From NCBI GenBank assembly GCA_030710605.1, contig CP092880.1:19839791-19903790 (forward strand): DNA of 64,000 nt. The letters run 5' to 3'. This DNA is from Cordylochernes scorpioides (lineage: Eukaryota > Arthropoda > Arachnida > Pseudoscorpiones > Chernetidae). The notes under the pieces were generated by a model, which saw only the letters and a program-made list of their open reading frames with translations, had not been told where the DNA came from and searched no databases. Below, one piece after another: positions 43,213 through 54,469 of this stretch (its first letter is position 1; the number at the start of each line of letters is the position of its first letter). A program made the translations under genes and the position numbers.

Positions 43213-44036
43213 GGCTTGGACCAGGGTTTCTTGTAGAGTAGTCGCACTTGTAGTCTGGCAAACTTCTGGATTTCAGGGTCTCCGATGGCATCAATAAACT
43301 CATGTTGGGCCATAAAATCTTGTATTTCCGGAGGACATTTTGGATAGGCTAATCTTGCTAGGCGTCGGATGTCGTGGGCCAACTCCTGCAAACTTTCTTT
43401 CTCATCTTGTAGTCTATTCTTTAACTTTACTACATAAAGCTGTTGGTAGTGTTCTTCTCCATATCGGGACTCCAACGCATCAATCAGGGCGTTGAAGTCT
43501 AGGCGAAGTTGTTCCGGAATCATCTGGAGTACATCCACTGCAGGTCCACGAAGTGCAGCAGCCAAAAAGCTTGCCTTATCTCTAACGTTCCATCCGTTCG
43601 CTTGGGCAACCACATCGAACTGGGTTTTGAAGGAGGTCCATGATGATTGTCCATCAAAGGTAGGAACTTTGACAAGAGGTCTACCCGAATTGTTATTTTC
43701 TTGCTGGAAAACTGGAGTTCTTGGATGGCCCGTTTCCACAGCAAGTCTCTCTTTTAAAGCAGACAATTTATATTTCATTTCTTCTTTTACAGAGGAAACG
43801 TCTTCTTTTACAGAGGAAACGTCTTCTCTTTCAGCTGAGATTTCATCTTCTAAGCATTGGAACTTAAGCCCCAAGCTTTATTTTAGCTCTTGATGTTGAG
43901 CTTGAAGATCCTCGCGAGTTTCTTTATTTTGAGCTTGAAGAGCCTCACGAGTTTCTTGATTTTGAGCTTGCAAAGCCTAGGTTTGAGCTTGCATAGCCTG
44001 GTTTTGAGCTTGGATCGCTTTCAATATTTCTTCCAT
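43209..44036 (-). pseudogene. Gypsy gag, copy B
   Basis: The start ATG is at 44036. The N-terminus is a coiled-coil-like repeat (LQAQNQETREA) interrupted by two in-frame stops, after which 221 codons are open: PTFDGQSSWTSFKTQFD, LRGPAVDVLQMIPEQ, ELAHDIRRLARLAYP. A frameshift just before the end separates it from the zinc-knuckle frame; after it, TTLQETLVQAMKHEAAQQA would be the natural continuation. Confidence 0.7.
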
Positions 44037-44085
44037 TTTTCTGGTAAGTACCATAAATTATTCAGGCTTCACCTAAAGATCCCAC

Positions 44086-44285
44086 TTCTGACACCAAATT
44101 GTTGCGTTGTTGGTTGAAAAAGAATAACTTCCGTGAGTACAAAGGAACTTTAGGACTTTATTTAAGCCTAATCAATAAAAATAATTACAGAAGAGTGCAA
44201 AAAATAAAACAACAATAAAGAAAACAGTAGTTACAAACTCACCAACGGCAGTACGGTGAGGGAAAGCAGGAACAGAACAGGAGAC
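44086..44285 (-). repeat. Truncated 5' LTR and primer-binding site, copy B
   Basis: The LTR end TGTTGCG lies at 44100. Directly inside the element is TTTGGTGTCAGAAGTGGGAT (minus strand, about 44080-44099), which fits a primer-binding site complementary to the 3' end of tRNA-Leu. The LTR breaks off near 44285 against an unrelated LINE fragment. Confidence 0.65.
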
Positions 44286-44646
44286 ATGGACACTGGACTA
44301 TAACATCATCGCTAGAGAAGAAAATCGATGCGTTCGAGATCCATTGTTGGCGACGAATGCTTCATATATCTTGGACAGCGACATCGATAGTATCACAACT
44401 ATCGATTTCAGAGGATGACCGACTTCGTCTACAACGGAATTGTTTGAGATTCTTCGGTCACATCGCGCGACGCAGGGGAATGGAGTACACCATACTGACT
44501 GGAAAGACGTCTGGGCGACACATACCTGAACGTCCGCCGACACACTTCGTGGACCAATTAAAGGAACTCACAGGTTTAACGGTCGCCGAGATGGTACATC
44601 TAGCTCAAGACAGAGAGAACTGGCGTCGCATCGTATTTGGGATGTA
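44286..44646 (+). pseudogene. RTE-like LINE C-terminal fragment
   Basis: The plus-strand frame reads RLRLQRNCLRFFGHIARRRG, then HFVDQLKELTGLTVAEMVHL and AQDRENWRRIVFGM. Such endings are common in RTE-type endonuclease-reverse transcriptases. It is truncated on the 5' side at the Gypsy LTR. Confidence 0.6.
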
Positions 44647-44964
44647 ATACGTACAATGGCCGTAACATTCGATCGCGAATAAAATGATATTACTATTTAC
44701 TATATTCCTCTTCAAGGTTTATTGATAAGATAGGCTTCTCTGGAGCATCACACAATACCAACTCTCCACGGGACCTTATTCCCTAATGTGGCTTCTTATC
44801 AGGGTATTTTTCTATCTTATCTTGGACTTTGTATGGAAGAAATGATGCTTGTCAGAGGTATGAATGGAAAATTCTACAAAAGTAAAATTGTACTAGGATC
44901 AAATATACGAATTAAGGAAACAGTATCTCCTCATCGTTAAACTGAAGTTTCTGATAGCTTACGC

Positions 44965-47410
44965 CAAGCATGTCAAACTCAAATCCTAACACAGGCAAAA
45001 TAAAAAAGTAATAAGATTATGTGGGCCGCAAAAAAAGAAAACAAGTAATTAAATTTTTATAGTAACATTTATGTAGGTTTATTTAAAAAAATATACTAAT
45101 AAAAAAAATAAAGTTAATATTTTCTCCCTGATATTTGGCATCTCTTTTCTGCTACCATCTTTCCTACTTCGGGAGAAATCTTGTTCGCAGTGATTAATTT
45201 TAAAACTGACCCAAGGTGAACGTCAGTAATTCTCGATCTGATTGGAGACTTATTTCCTTTCATAAGTGAAAATAACTGCTCGCACCGATAAGTAATTCCA
45301 AACATGGACATAATTTCATATGCTAATTTTAGAGTGTTTTTAAATCTGGCTGGCAAATATTTGTAAAATTCAGAAACGCCAACTTCAATGAATTTTGCCT
45401 TTAAATCTGAATCGCACTGGATATCTATTACCTCCATTTGCATATGATTAGGTACTGATTCTATATTTATCGAGAAAATCGAAGAAAACAAAGTAAACTT
45501 GCCTTCCAAAGATTTGAAATCAGAAAACCTTGTTTCAAATTCATTTCTAAGACAAAATTTTTCCGCATATTTTTGATACGATGCAGTTTCACCTAAATTT
45601 GATTTGTACCTGTTGCATGTCGGAAAGTGCATTAAATCTTCGTTTTTCAACTGCTTTTCCCAAAGGACTAGCTTACATTTGAATGCATTAACTTGGTCAC
45701 ACATGTTGGTAATGATCTTATCCTTTCCTTGCAGTTTCAAATTTAAATCCGACAAGTGTTTTGTTATGTCAACCACGAAGGAAATATCTTGCAACCATAC
45801 TTGATCAGAAAACAAAGTGATGTCTTGATTCTTGGTTATTAAAAACTGACATATTTCTTCTTTCAAGTCCCAAAATTGTTTGAGAACCTTGAAGCATGAT
45901 AGCCAACGTACCTCGGTATAGTATGATAAACCTGAATATTCGCTTTCTAATTCAGTTAAGAACAGAGAGAACTGTCGCTGATTTAAACCTCGAGATCTTA
46001 TGAAATTGATGATTTTTTTGATAGGTGTCAACACATTTTCCATTTTTATTACCTTCGTACATAATACTTCCTGATGTATAATGCAATGCGTATGATGAAT
46101 TTGGAACCATCAGAAATTTCACTTAGTTTTTTTCGCAGTAATGCTACGAAACCGTTGGTTTTTCCAGTCATTGAAGGAGCTCCATCTGTTGCTACAGAAG
46201 TCAATTTTGATTGAGGTAAATTGTATTTTTGCAGAAGATCATAAACGCAATTAAATATATCTTCTCCTGTAGTAGTGCCATGCATCGGTACTAGTTCCAA
46301 TAATTCCTAAAAAATGTTGAAATCCGTGTCGCAAGCTCGAAAAAAAAAAAACAGCTAAGTGAGCTACGCCCCCAATGTCCGTACTCTCATCACAGGCAAT
46401 GGAAAATGCTTCGAAACAAGATGATTTTTCTTTTATCTGATCATTTAAATTTCTGGCCATATCAGTAACTCTTTCCACAACGGTATTTCGAGACAAAGAT
46501 ATTGCTTGAAACGTCTTCACACTTCCAGGACAAACAATTTCTGCAGCTTTAATTAAACATTCCATGATGAAATCACCTTCAGTAAAAGGTTTTGAGTGTT
46601 TAGCTATCATCTCCGATAAAACGTAGCTTGCATGCACCGCCGCTTCACTCTCTTGTGATACTTAATAAACATAAACTGTTGTTTTTTCATTCCCAACTTG
46701 AACTCTTTTAACTTTTCTTGTCTCATTAAACCTTCGTAGGTATCATATTTTGATTTATGTTGTTCAAATGACGTTTAATGTTATATAATTTTGGTACACT
46801 AATAGCATTATTACATATCAAGCAGATGATTTCATCTTTTACTTCAGAGCAAAAATACTCTAATTCCCACTTTTCTTGAAAATTCCTATGTTCGTCAGCA
46901 ATTTTTCGTTTAGTTTTACTGCCACTTGGTTTTGATGAAGACATATTGAATACAAATGTCTGAAAAAAAAAATAGTAATCGCTAACACAAAATAATAAAA
47001 CGTTTTAATTAATATTTTAAATTTTTTTTTAAAATTAATATTTTTTAACTTACCAGACACAGAATAACTGCACAAATATTTGAACGTAACTTAAAAAAAA
47101 AAGTTTTTTCTAGTACCCCGAAAGAATATTTTCTTTAAACTTTAAGGCACACAATACTTATGGCGATGTACATACGTTATGTATGTAGGTATAATATTAT
47201 CAAAACTTAGGACTTATGTATGGCGACCAGTGGTTCGTTATTAATAAATAAATTATGTATAATTACAATTTTTAAAAATTAGGCTACAAATTTTTATTAT
47301 TTTTTTTTTAATTTATAATTTTTTTTAAATTAAAATATATTGTCTGGTTACCGCAAATTTATTCGTTGTGGGCCGCATGAGGCCCGCTGGCCGCGAGTTT
47401 GACATGCTTG
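44965..47410 (-). mobile_element. hAT transposon with 8-bp target duplications
   Basis: The 2446-bp element ends CAAGCATGTCAAACTC at the left and its exact complement at the right (16 bp). Target duplications GCTTACGC lie at 44957-44964 and 47411-47418, identical. Both ends are followed inward by GGGCCGC-like motifs. It encodes a BED/hAT transposase with several frameshifts. Confidence 0.95.
45114..46944 (-). pseudogene. hAT transposase (BED finger type), frameshifted
   Basis: Pieces in order on the minus strand: a BED-like zinc finger (46944-46726, with CLICNN), a region with ESTDIGGVAHLAVFF (46637-46251), a region with TDGAPSMTGKTNG (46300-46049), then a 309-codon C-terminal frame (46043-45114) with SGLSYYTEVRWLSC and the dimerisation-type ending FGITYRCEQLFSLMK. 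The reading register changes three times, so it is not functional as it stands. It resembles hAT relatives from which GTF2IRD2/ZBED-type proteins derive; that link is by memory. Confidence 0.85.
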
Positions 47411-47619
47411 GCTTACGCCATTTGTCGGAATAGATATAAAGTCATTGCTGAGATTTATACTATTCCTGATTAGTTGCCAAATACCCTTTCTTGATAAATC
47501 AAGAAAAGCCAAACCCGTACGCATTTTAGACTGTTGTATTTTAGTTATTATTATTTAACTATACACACATTGATACAAGGGCTTCTAATGGTTACAAGAA
47601 AGACAGATGTATCGGGCCA

Positions 47620-47693
47620 AAGATTTGTTTGTGTTGTTGTTGTGTGTGCTTGTGTATGTGTTGTTGTTGTAAGTGTTGCGTGTGTGTTGTTGT
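47620..47693. repeat. GT/TTG low-complexity tract
   Basis: This is an imperfect run of GTTGTTGTGTG. No gene is seen in it. Confidence 0.8.
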
Positions 47694-47920
47694 GATCCTC
47701 AATATTTAAATATGTATGAGATATTAAGTAAACAATATTAGAGACATTAAGTGACACAAGTTCTTATCTTCCTCATCATGATGTCTTCCATTCATTGAAC
47801 GACAGCAAAGCAGATGAGAAGTGCTCAGTTTTTTCAACTAAAGAAAACCTAAAGACAGTTTGCCCTTTATAACGTTGTTATATATATTCAGTGAAACTTC
47901 AGTATTGAAATACTATACTC

Positions 47921-48340
47921 ATGGACAAAATTCAAGGAAGTTGTACCTTTTAGCATGTATACCGTGATTCAGACAATAACTCTGAAAGATACACTCATGA
48001 ACAAAATTCAAGGAAGTTGTACCTTTTAGCATGTATACCGTGATTCAGACAATAACTCTGAAAGATACACTCATGGACAAAATTCAAGGAAGTTGTACCT
48101 TTTAGCATGTATACCGTGATTCAGACAATAACTCTGAAAGATACACTCATGAACAAAAATTATGGAAATTGTACCTTTTAGCATGTATATCGCGATTCAG
48201 ACAATAGCTCTGAAAAATATTACAGTGACCTTAATTGCGAAGACACACGAGATAACCAAGTTTGAACAAAATTGCTTCTATCTCCTTCAGAAAAAAAAAA
48301 AAATAGACAACCGGCGGTATAAAGAATTTTCAATTTTACA
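47921..48340. repeat. 76-bp tandem array built from a Tc1-type MITE terminus
   Basis: Four units start around GGAAGTTGTACC at 47937, 48013, 48089 and 48165 (period 76 bp). Each begins CACTCATGGACAAAA. The last unit continues into the rest of the MITE body (ACACACGAGATAACCAAG), and the opposite terminus is missing. This looks like terminal amplification. Confidence 0.85.
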
Positions 48341-48405
48341 AAACTTTCCTCATTCCTGCATGGAAAATCTGTATAAGTCTGAAGAGTAAGAAAGGTTAAT
48401 AAAAT

Positions 48406-48500
48406 TGCAACAACAACAGCAAAAAGCTTTATTAAGACCTTTCAGTCTTATACAGAGATAATATGGTTTTACGGAATTTATAAAACTTTCTTCAGTTTTT
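48406..48500 (-). repeat. LINE 3' tail fragment
   Basis: GCAACAACAACAGCAAAAAGC is followed by TTTATTAAGACCTTTCAGTC, the same 3' end type as at 3778 and 39943. Coding sequence is not recognisable. Confidence 0.5.
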
Positions 48501-50057
48501 TTTCATTAGAGTAATTTAATCTGAAGTTATTTACGAGTGAAATTTTAGTGTTAACGAGATCAAGGAAAACATCGCCAAACTTGATTTTTTTTTAAGAAAG
48601 AAAATTTATTGAAAATAAAAAAATGATTTTATTCAATCCAAAAACCTCAATACATCTTTTACTAGATTGTCCTGTTTTTCAAGACTACAGAATCGAAAAT
48701 AATTTAATAGTAACAGATTCAAGTATTTTTATTTCCAGTAAATAAATGTATATTAAATTAAATACCTTTTGTATATATATTTTAAATTATATAACAACAA
48801 ATATCTTTTAGGGGGGGGGGGGGAACTGATAATTTATATCATGCTTATTGTACATATTGCCAGACATTTCTTTCTTTTGTACTCAGGTCTTTTCTCGTTT
48901 TTTTCCCCCTCTTTCTCATTGTTAACATCATATGACTATTCTATTCATGACCTATAATTATTGTATATTTATGTATAGATAAATGTAAAGGCATACATGT
49001 ATGACAGCGCAAGTGTCCCTAAGGGGACATAGAGCTTAAAATTGAAATAAAATAAAATCCAAGTTGTTACGAGGGGAAAAATTCACGCTAATTATATATT
49101 GAAAAATATCTATAATCACAGAATACTGAAATGAAAAATGTTGAAGGAGGATTTGGCTCATCAATGGTAAACCAACCGAGCGGTTTCGTCATTTGAAGGT
49201 TTCGACACTGGCGTGGGAGGTTAGGTCGTACATTATTTTCACCTTTAACTGAACGTATGTTGAAATGTTTCGTATATACTTGGAATGTAGCTGAGGGAAT
49301 TAACATTCCTTACTTCTTATTTCAAACCAAACGACAAACAACCCCCCGCCATTTTAAACTAATGTATAGACGCCAGTAAAGTTACAATTTCAACCAGATT
49401 TGATTTTTTTGAAATATTCTTCAACGTTTTTGTTAATATTATTCGTTCTCTATCAGAATTAAACATTTCTAATAATTTAAAAGTTATAAAATATCTTTAA
49501 ACTTTCAATTTTTATTGATTTTTATATTTAGAATAAGGATACCAAAATCCTTATTGAATAAGTAATGCATTCTAAAACTTGAAATAGCAGCATATAGCTG
49601 TAAATAATAAATTCTATTTACTTCAATGATCGCTATATTGATTTTTCTATGATTAAATATTTATATTTAACAGAATATTTTAAATAGTAAGATACCCAAA
49701 ATTGTTCATTAGATTTATTATTTTGAAAGAAATATACACAAAATTCACACAAATCCAAACAACTATTACAAAAATTTATTTCTCTTCTCGTGCACATAAC
49801 ATTTTAAAACTTTTTGTTCCGAAAAGATATAAGAATGGTAAGTTATTTTTCAGTTATTTTTTATCACACACAAGCTTATTGTATAAACTAAATTCACACT
49901 ACCAGTATTATCAATCCATATCAACTTTACATCAATTAAATTAAAAGCGTTTCTTACCTTTGTATATCTCTATCTCCCCCGTATCTTATGTTTAAGACAG
50001 AAATGTCTAGAATACGGTAAACTCTTCCTACATATACTTGTACATGCCAAGTCTTAC
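48501..50057. other. AT-rich, mostly unrecognised
   Basis: It holds a G run at 48811-48825 and a short piece of the foldback MITE at about 49130-49195 (GGCTCATCAATGGTAAACC). I recognise no gene. Confidence 0.4.
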
Positions 50058-50059
50058 TA

Positions 50060-50230
50060 CAATAGAACCTCCATGTATAGGATAACCCTGAGCCAAAGCA
50101 TTCTTTAGGGAGAGTTGTCTTCTTACCGGAAAGTTACTAATTGGTGAAAAAAGGTAATTTTGGCGATGGAAATTGTCCTTTGCATAGATGTGTCCTCTAG
50201 CAGGAATGTCCTCTCATGAAAATTCTATTG
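50060..50230. mobile_element. Pogo-type MITE, 171 bp
   Basis: The termini CAATAGAACC and GAATTCTATTG-like mirror each other; TA duplications are at 50058-50059 and 50231-50232. The interior TTTAGGGAGAG..GTC is shared with 63726-63881. Confidence 0.75.
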
Positions 50231-50464
50231 TAAAGGCTACAGTAGAACTTCATTAGGACACTATAGTATGCCATAGCTAAATGGGCATTGTAATTACAAG
50301 AAAATAAAATCTAATCCAAATAAAATAATAGTGAATGACGTGTTTGGGTAACAGCGCTGTTACCATTTTTTCTCATTATTTTGACTTATACGGTAACAAC
50401 GCTGTTACCGAAAGGTTACACACTATTAATTTATTTGGAATACATCTTATTTTATTGTATCTAT

Positions 50465-50532
50465 GCATACCTCTGGTGAATCCTGTATAGGGTCAGTGAC
50501 CCTAAATAAAGGCTTTTTGTTGTTGTTGTTGA
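50465..50532 (+). mobile_element. Short truncated retroposon with 15-bp target duplication
   Basis: The 68-bp insert ends AAATAAAGGC then a (TTG) tail. It is flanked by TTTTATTGTATCTAT at 50450-50464 and 50533-50547, a perfect 15-bp repeat. This is the signature of a heavily 5'-truncated LINE or SINE insertion. Confidence 0.85.
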
Positions 50533-50547
50533 TTTTATTGTATCTAT

Positions 50548-51696
50548 AATTTTTAATCCAAATTGTGCTTTATAAAATGACAAAATATTTTCTCACAATG
50601 AGTTTCTTTTTATTTTAAAACGCAAGCTTTCTAGCATATATACTGCTCTTCAACGGATTACGGATTTGTAATTTTAAAACGTTTTTCACAATTTTATCAT
50701 GAGTAAAGAAATTTGTGCTTTATCATAGGTTTTGTAATGATAGATATAACGTTATAAACTCTATGTTAAAGATAACATTGGGATCGGTACAAGGAAGAAT
50801 ACCGCAATAATCGACCGGCTACGTCATAACGAAGTTCTCAAGACAATCTCACTGATTTACTAACCTAAAATAATCTAACCTAAACTAACTTGATCTTACC
50901 TTATCTTTCGCTTATCACACATGTAATTTAGAGTTGGTAAACATAGTAGCTTATCTCGAAATCTCACGTTGTATACAATAGTTACTGGCAGGGTTACATT
51001 GTTCTTAGGTTTCAGCATTGACAATGCAATTGGATGTCAATGCAATGACAGAATTGACATTGACAGCAATACTATTCAAGCATACCTATATTTGAGAATA
51101 AGAAAAAAAACATTAGTTGCTAGAATGGCGATTATACAGCATAAAAAAAATCGCGATAATAATAGAAAATAAAAAAACTAGCGATTTCACCAACCAAAAA
51201 TCAATAATGACTTAACCTGACCTAAATTAATATCCATTAATAGACTAAATCCAGAAGAAACCAGTAGTATCTATGTTTCTTATTATTTTTTGGGAGAGAG
51301 AGAAGGAAAGGTTCTATTATATATGGTGTAGAATATCTCTTTATTAAACTTCTTAATCTTTTTTCTAAAAGGCTAAGAATAAATCAGCTCTTTAATATTT
51401 CGTATATTGGATCCACATATATCAGCTGCTCAAGGTAAATAGAGCAAATGTTTGTAATTCCGTTTACCTTGGCGTGCGTGATTCAGCATATATTGAAAAC
51501 TTTTTATCACAATTCTAAAACATAAAATAAAATGGTTATTTGAAAATTTTCGTTATATTTCGCTATATAGCTTCTTCCTTATAGGAGCTGTGACTTACAG
51601 CTTGAAAAATCGTGTTTATACTGACGTATATCTGTCAAGGATTCCATTAGTCTTGGAACTTTGCCCTTTGTATTTTAACGTCCACTTTTTTTGGGG
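50548..51696. other. AT-rich, nothing recognised
   Basis: There is no family-related frame. There is a purine run with GAGAGAGAAGG near 51296. Confidence 0.4.
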
Positions 51697-51988
51697 GTCA
51701 GTGGGAGTATGGTCTAAACCGTTGGTTTTCGACTGCTACAACCCGGGTTCGATTCCCCCATTGGACACTTTTTTATGATTTAAAAAAAAAATCAATGGCC
51801 CCCGATTCTTGCAAAAGTCCAACCCCACCAGCGAGTGCAAGTAACCAAACGGAGCTCTGGCACATTTGTAAGTGCAAAGTCGAACTGCTTTTCACATGTG
51901 TAGACATGTGGTGCACTTACAATAAAATCAGTCGCCTTCTTCTACTCACCATGATTATCATGGCCTGTACCACGTGTACTAGGGATAA
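51697..51988 (+). mobile_element. SINE family I, copy 8
   Basis: This full-length copy has box B GGGTTCGATTCCC, the central pair TGTAAGTGCA/TGCACTTACA intact, and the 3' end GTACCACGTGTACTAGGGA. Confidence 0.8.
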
Positions 51989-52328
51989 GCTACGACGACG
52001 TCCTTTTTTCATTGCGATGAGAGGAATGGCTTTGTAGTCGTATCTTCAATAGACATTGTCATCTTGGAGGGAAGTCTTGGCTTTGACACGGCGGTGGGAT
52101 CCTGGAGCCAGTCTTGGAAAATGATGATCACAGCGCTCATAGCCTCATGGTCTTATCGGCGATCTTCAGTTTGTCTTCCCTAATTTACCTATCATAATCC
52201 AAGAGATTCGTATGTACAAACTTGGTAGAATCAATTAAATATTTTTATAGGAAGAGGTTAGAAGTTTCATGACTTTGACGATGGTTTATGGATGTTTTAT
52301 TTTTGGTTAGGATTGGTATTTGCGTGTT

Positions 52329-52350
52329 ACACACACACACACACACACAC
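52329..52350. repeat. (AC)n microsatellite
   Basis: About 11 AC units, followed by further AC-rich sequence to 52385. Confidence 0.9.
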
Positions 52351-52433
52351 TCGCGCACATAAACACACACACATGTAAACACACAGTATGTTGATAAAAT
52401 GTTGAATTCCCCGATGAAGATAGACGAACTGCT

Positions 52434-52695
52434 TCATCGAAATATTGTGGTTGTTGTTGTCGTCGTGTCCAATGAAGAGCCTCAGATGTTTCCATGCATC
52501 TCTATCACAGCAGCATCAATGTATGCTATCTTGGGTGTGTAAAGCTGCTGCTCTGGGTCTATGTCAATTTTCTGCAAGGCTGCGGCCATTGCTGGGCATG
52601 AGAATATTTGAGTAGGTGTGAGTTCCACACCAGGACAGTTGTCGCATGTCCTATAGGTTCTTGTGCCATCTGGATGTACTGTCATTCCTTTATTC
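52434..52695 (-). pseudogene. I-like LINE 3' fragment
   Basis: The minus-strand frame contains CDNCPGVELTPTQIFSCPA, then AALQKIDIDPEQQLY and IEMHGNI, and closes with a GHDDNNN-type GTTGTTGTTG tail. It is homologous to the end of the LINE at 10335-11428, so it is a 5'-truncated member of that family. Confidence 0.65.
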
Positions 52696-53420
52696 ATTTC
52701 CAATGAATCGAAATATTGAAAATTGCAATAAAAATTTGATACAGAATAAGCGTTATTCATTCAATAAATATATATAAGATGTTTTATTTTGGGAATTCTT
52801 TCTCGCGGTCTATGCCCTTTCTCTCCACCTATTGATAAAATGGATAAAATATTTCGAGTGAAGAGGTTATAAAATACAGTTTATCTTCATAAGGCGATAA
52901 TCACTCAGATATTTTTACTAATCTATTTATAAAAGTCAACGTATATGTATATAAATATATAGTTATCTGATTATTTATAAGATAAATTTCAAGAGAATAG
53001 AATATATATAACTCTATAGAGAGAATCTTTTTTTTTTATATAATGCAATAGTTCATCCCAAAATCCTAACACATCACGTGCAGTGTACAAGAGACAATTT
53101 ATATGTGCAAACTCCTAATAGATATCATTGGCATATCTGTAATCAATATGTAATTCTACACTCTATAACAAAAATTATCGACATAGCAAAAAATATTTGA
53201 AAAATCAAAAATTGAAATCAGGTAAAATGTTTCTTTTTTTACCCGATATTAATTTTTACTTTTTCAAATAATTTCTGGGTAACTATTGTTCACATAAAAA
53301 TAACAATAAATAATTGTCAGTCACAGAATTGGTGTATATGAAGAATATGTAAAAGTGTAAAAAAACTATTAAAATTTCAGAACAATTAATTGTTTTGAGG
53401 CATCAGCGCGCCATCTGTTA
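52696..53420. other. AT-rich, nothing recognised
   Basis: A Helitron-like fragment is possible near 52925 (TTTATAAAAGTCAACGTATA). No gene is seen. Confidence 0.35.
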
Positions 53421-53547
53421 TGAATATTCGAAACTATTATAGACGCGTATGACAGCCTACATCCAGGACAATGGAAATCCAACGATATATTGACTTTCTC
53501 AACTTGTGACGATCAAATTCTGGATTAAAACAATTAATTCGAAACTA

Positions 53548-54247
53548 TTATAGACGCGTATTTCCATTGGGCTGGATGTAGGCTGTCACCCGGCGTGTCA
53601 TGGACTGATAGAGATTACGGAAGGTGTGTTTTCTTGACGAATTGTATCCAACTGTCGGTATAAATAGTCAATATTCCGGGATGGTTATAATCGTCTTCCC
53701 ATCACCTCCCAGATATGCTCTTTGGGTGAGAGATCAGGCCACCTCGCTGTCACGGAAGAGTTCGGCAAGGTTGAAGACAATCCTTAATAGCACGTGAGAG
53801 GAATAGCAAAAAACAGCCTTTAGAATGTCATCTACGTACCTTTGTGCTGTCAGGGTGCCAGGAATAACTACCAATAGGTTCCTTCTATCAAATGAAATGT
53901 CACTCCAGACCATGACGCTCTGTTATGGACCTGTGTGGTGTTTGAAAATAAGGCCAGGATCCATACGCTGCCCAGGACGTTCTTCAGGACACAGTAAGAA
54001 ACAGGATTTGACACTGAAGACTATACACCCCCAATCAGCGCAGTTTCGAGTTTATCGCTTCCGACACCACTGTAGCCAGACTTGTCGGTATACGGGTAAG
54101 TCATGGTAACTAAAGGCGAGCTCTTAGATTCCGCTCTCTCATTCGTCTTTTGATTGTTATTTTGGACACTTGCGTGCCGGTTACACGTTGGATGGTAGAT
54201 AACGTCGAATCCAGTGCTTCGACAGCCGTTCTGACAATTCTTCCGTT
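53548..54247 (-). pseudogene. Tc1-like transposase, decayed
   Basis: The minus strand reads GRIVRTAVEALDSTLSTIQR and VTGTQVSKITIKRRMRERNL (second HTH), then after frameshifts RPGQRMDPGLIFKHHTGP, VMVWSDISFD and RNLLVVIPGTLTAQRYVDDI, ending near MTRRVTAYIQPNG. These are Tc1-family landmarks. The region expected to hold the final acidic residue is not clean. The first HTH is absent here. The 5' sequence at 53425 and 53536 contains a repeated CGAAACTATTATAGACGCG, suggesting a local duplication. Confidence 0.75.
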
Positions 54248-54469
54248 GCATTCTTCAGCTGTTGACCCACTCTTGCCAACGTCGTATAATAGGTGCATCA
54301 TTCGACACAGATCTTTAATCCAATTACACAACCTTTTTAAAACTCTGACATATGTTAGTAATGAGCATGAATATTTCGACGAGATATTGATACAGTAGAA
54401 ATAGGCATGTTGCATATATGTGATATGATCCTGTCGACTCTTCTGTGATAAGATCCTGTCGACTTTCAA

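Larger units (their letters stand above)
31741..44100. repeat. Segmental duplication, copy B
   Basis: It is collinear with 391-7891, about 36 kb downstream in direct orientation. Extra sequence relative to copy A: a hAT MITE (33017-33339), a Helitron-like array (34115-36920), a mariner (36927-38212), and two additional 159-bp repeat units. Its Gypsy gag is less damaged than in copy A. Confidence 0.85.

Noticed and set aside
47921..48225. Regular repeats resembling a CRISPR array
   Set aside because: The 76-bp units are contiguous with no unique spacers, and each begins with a MITE terminus. The genome is eukaryotic.
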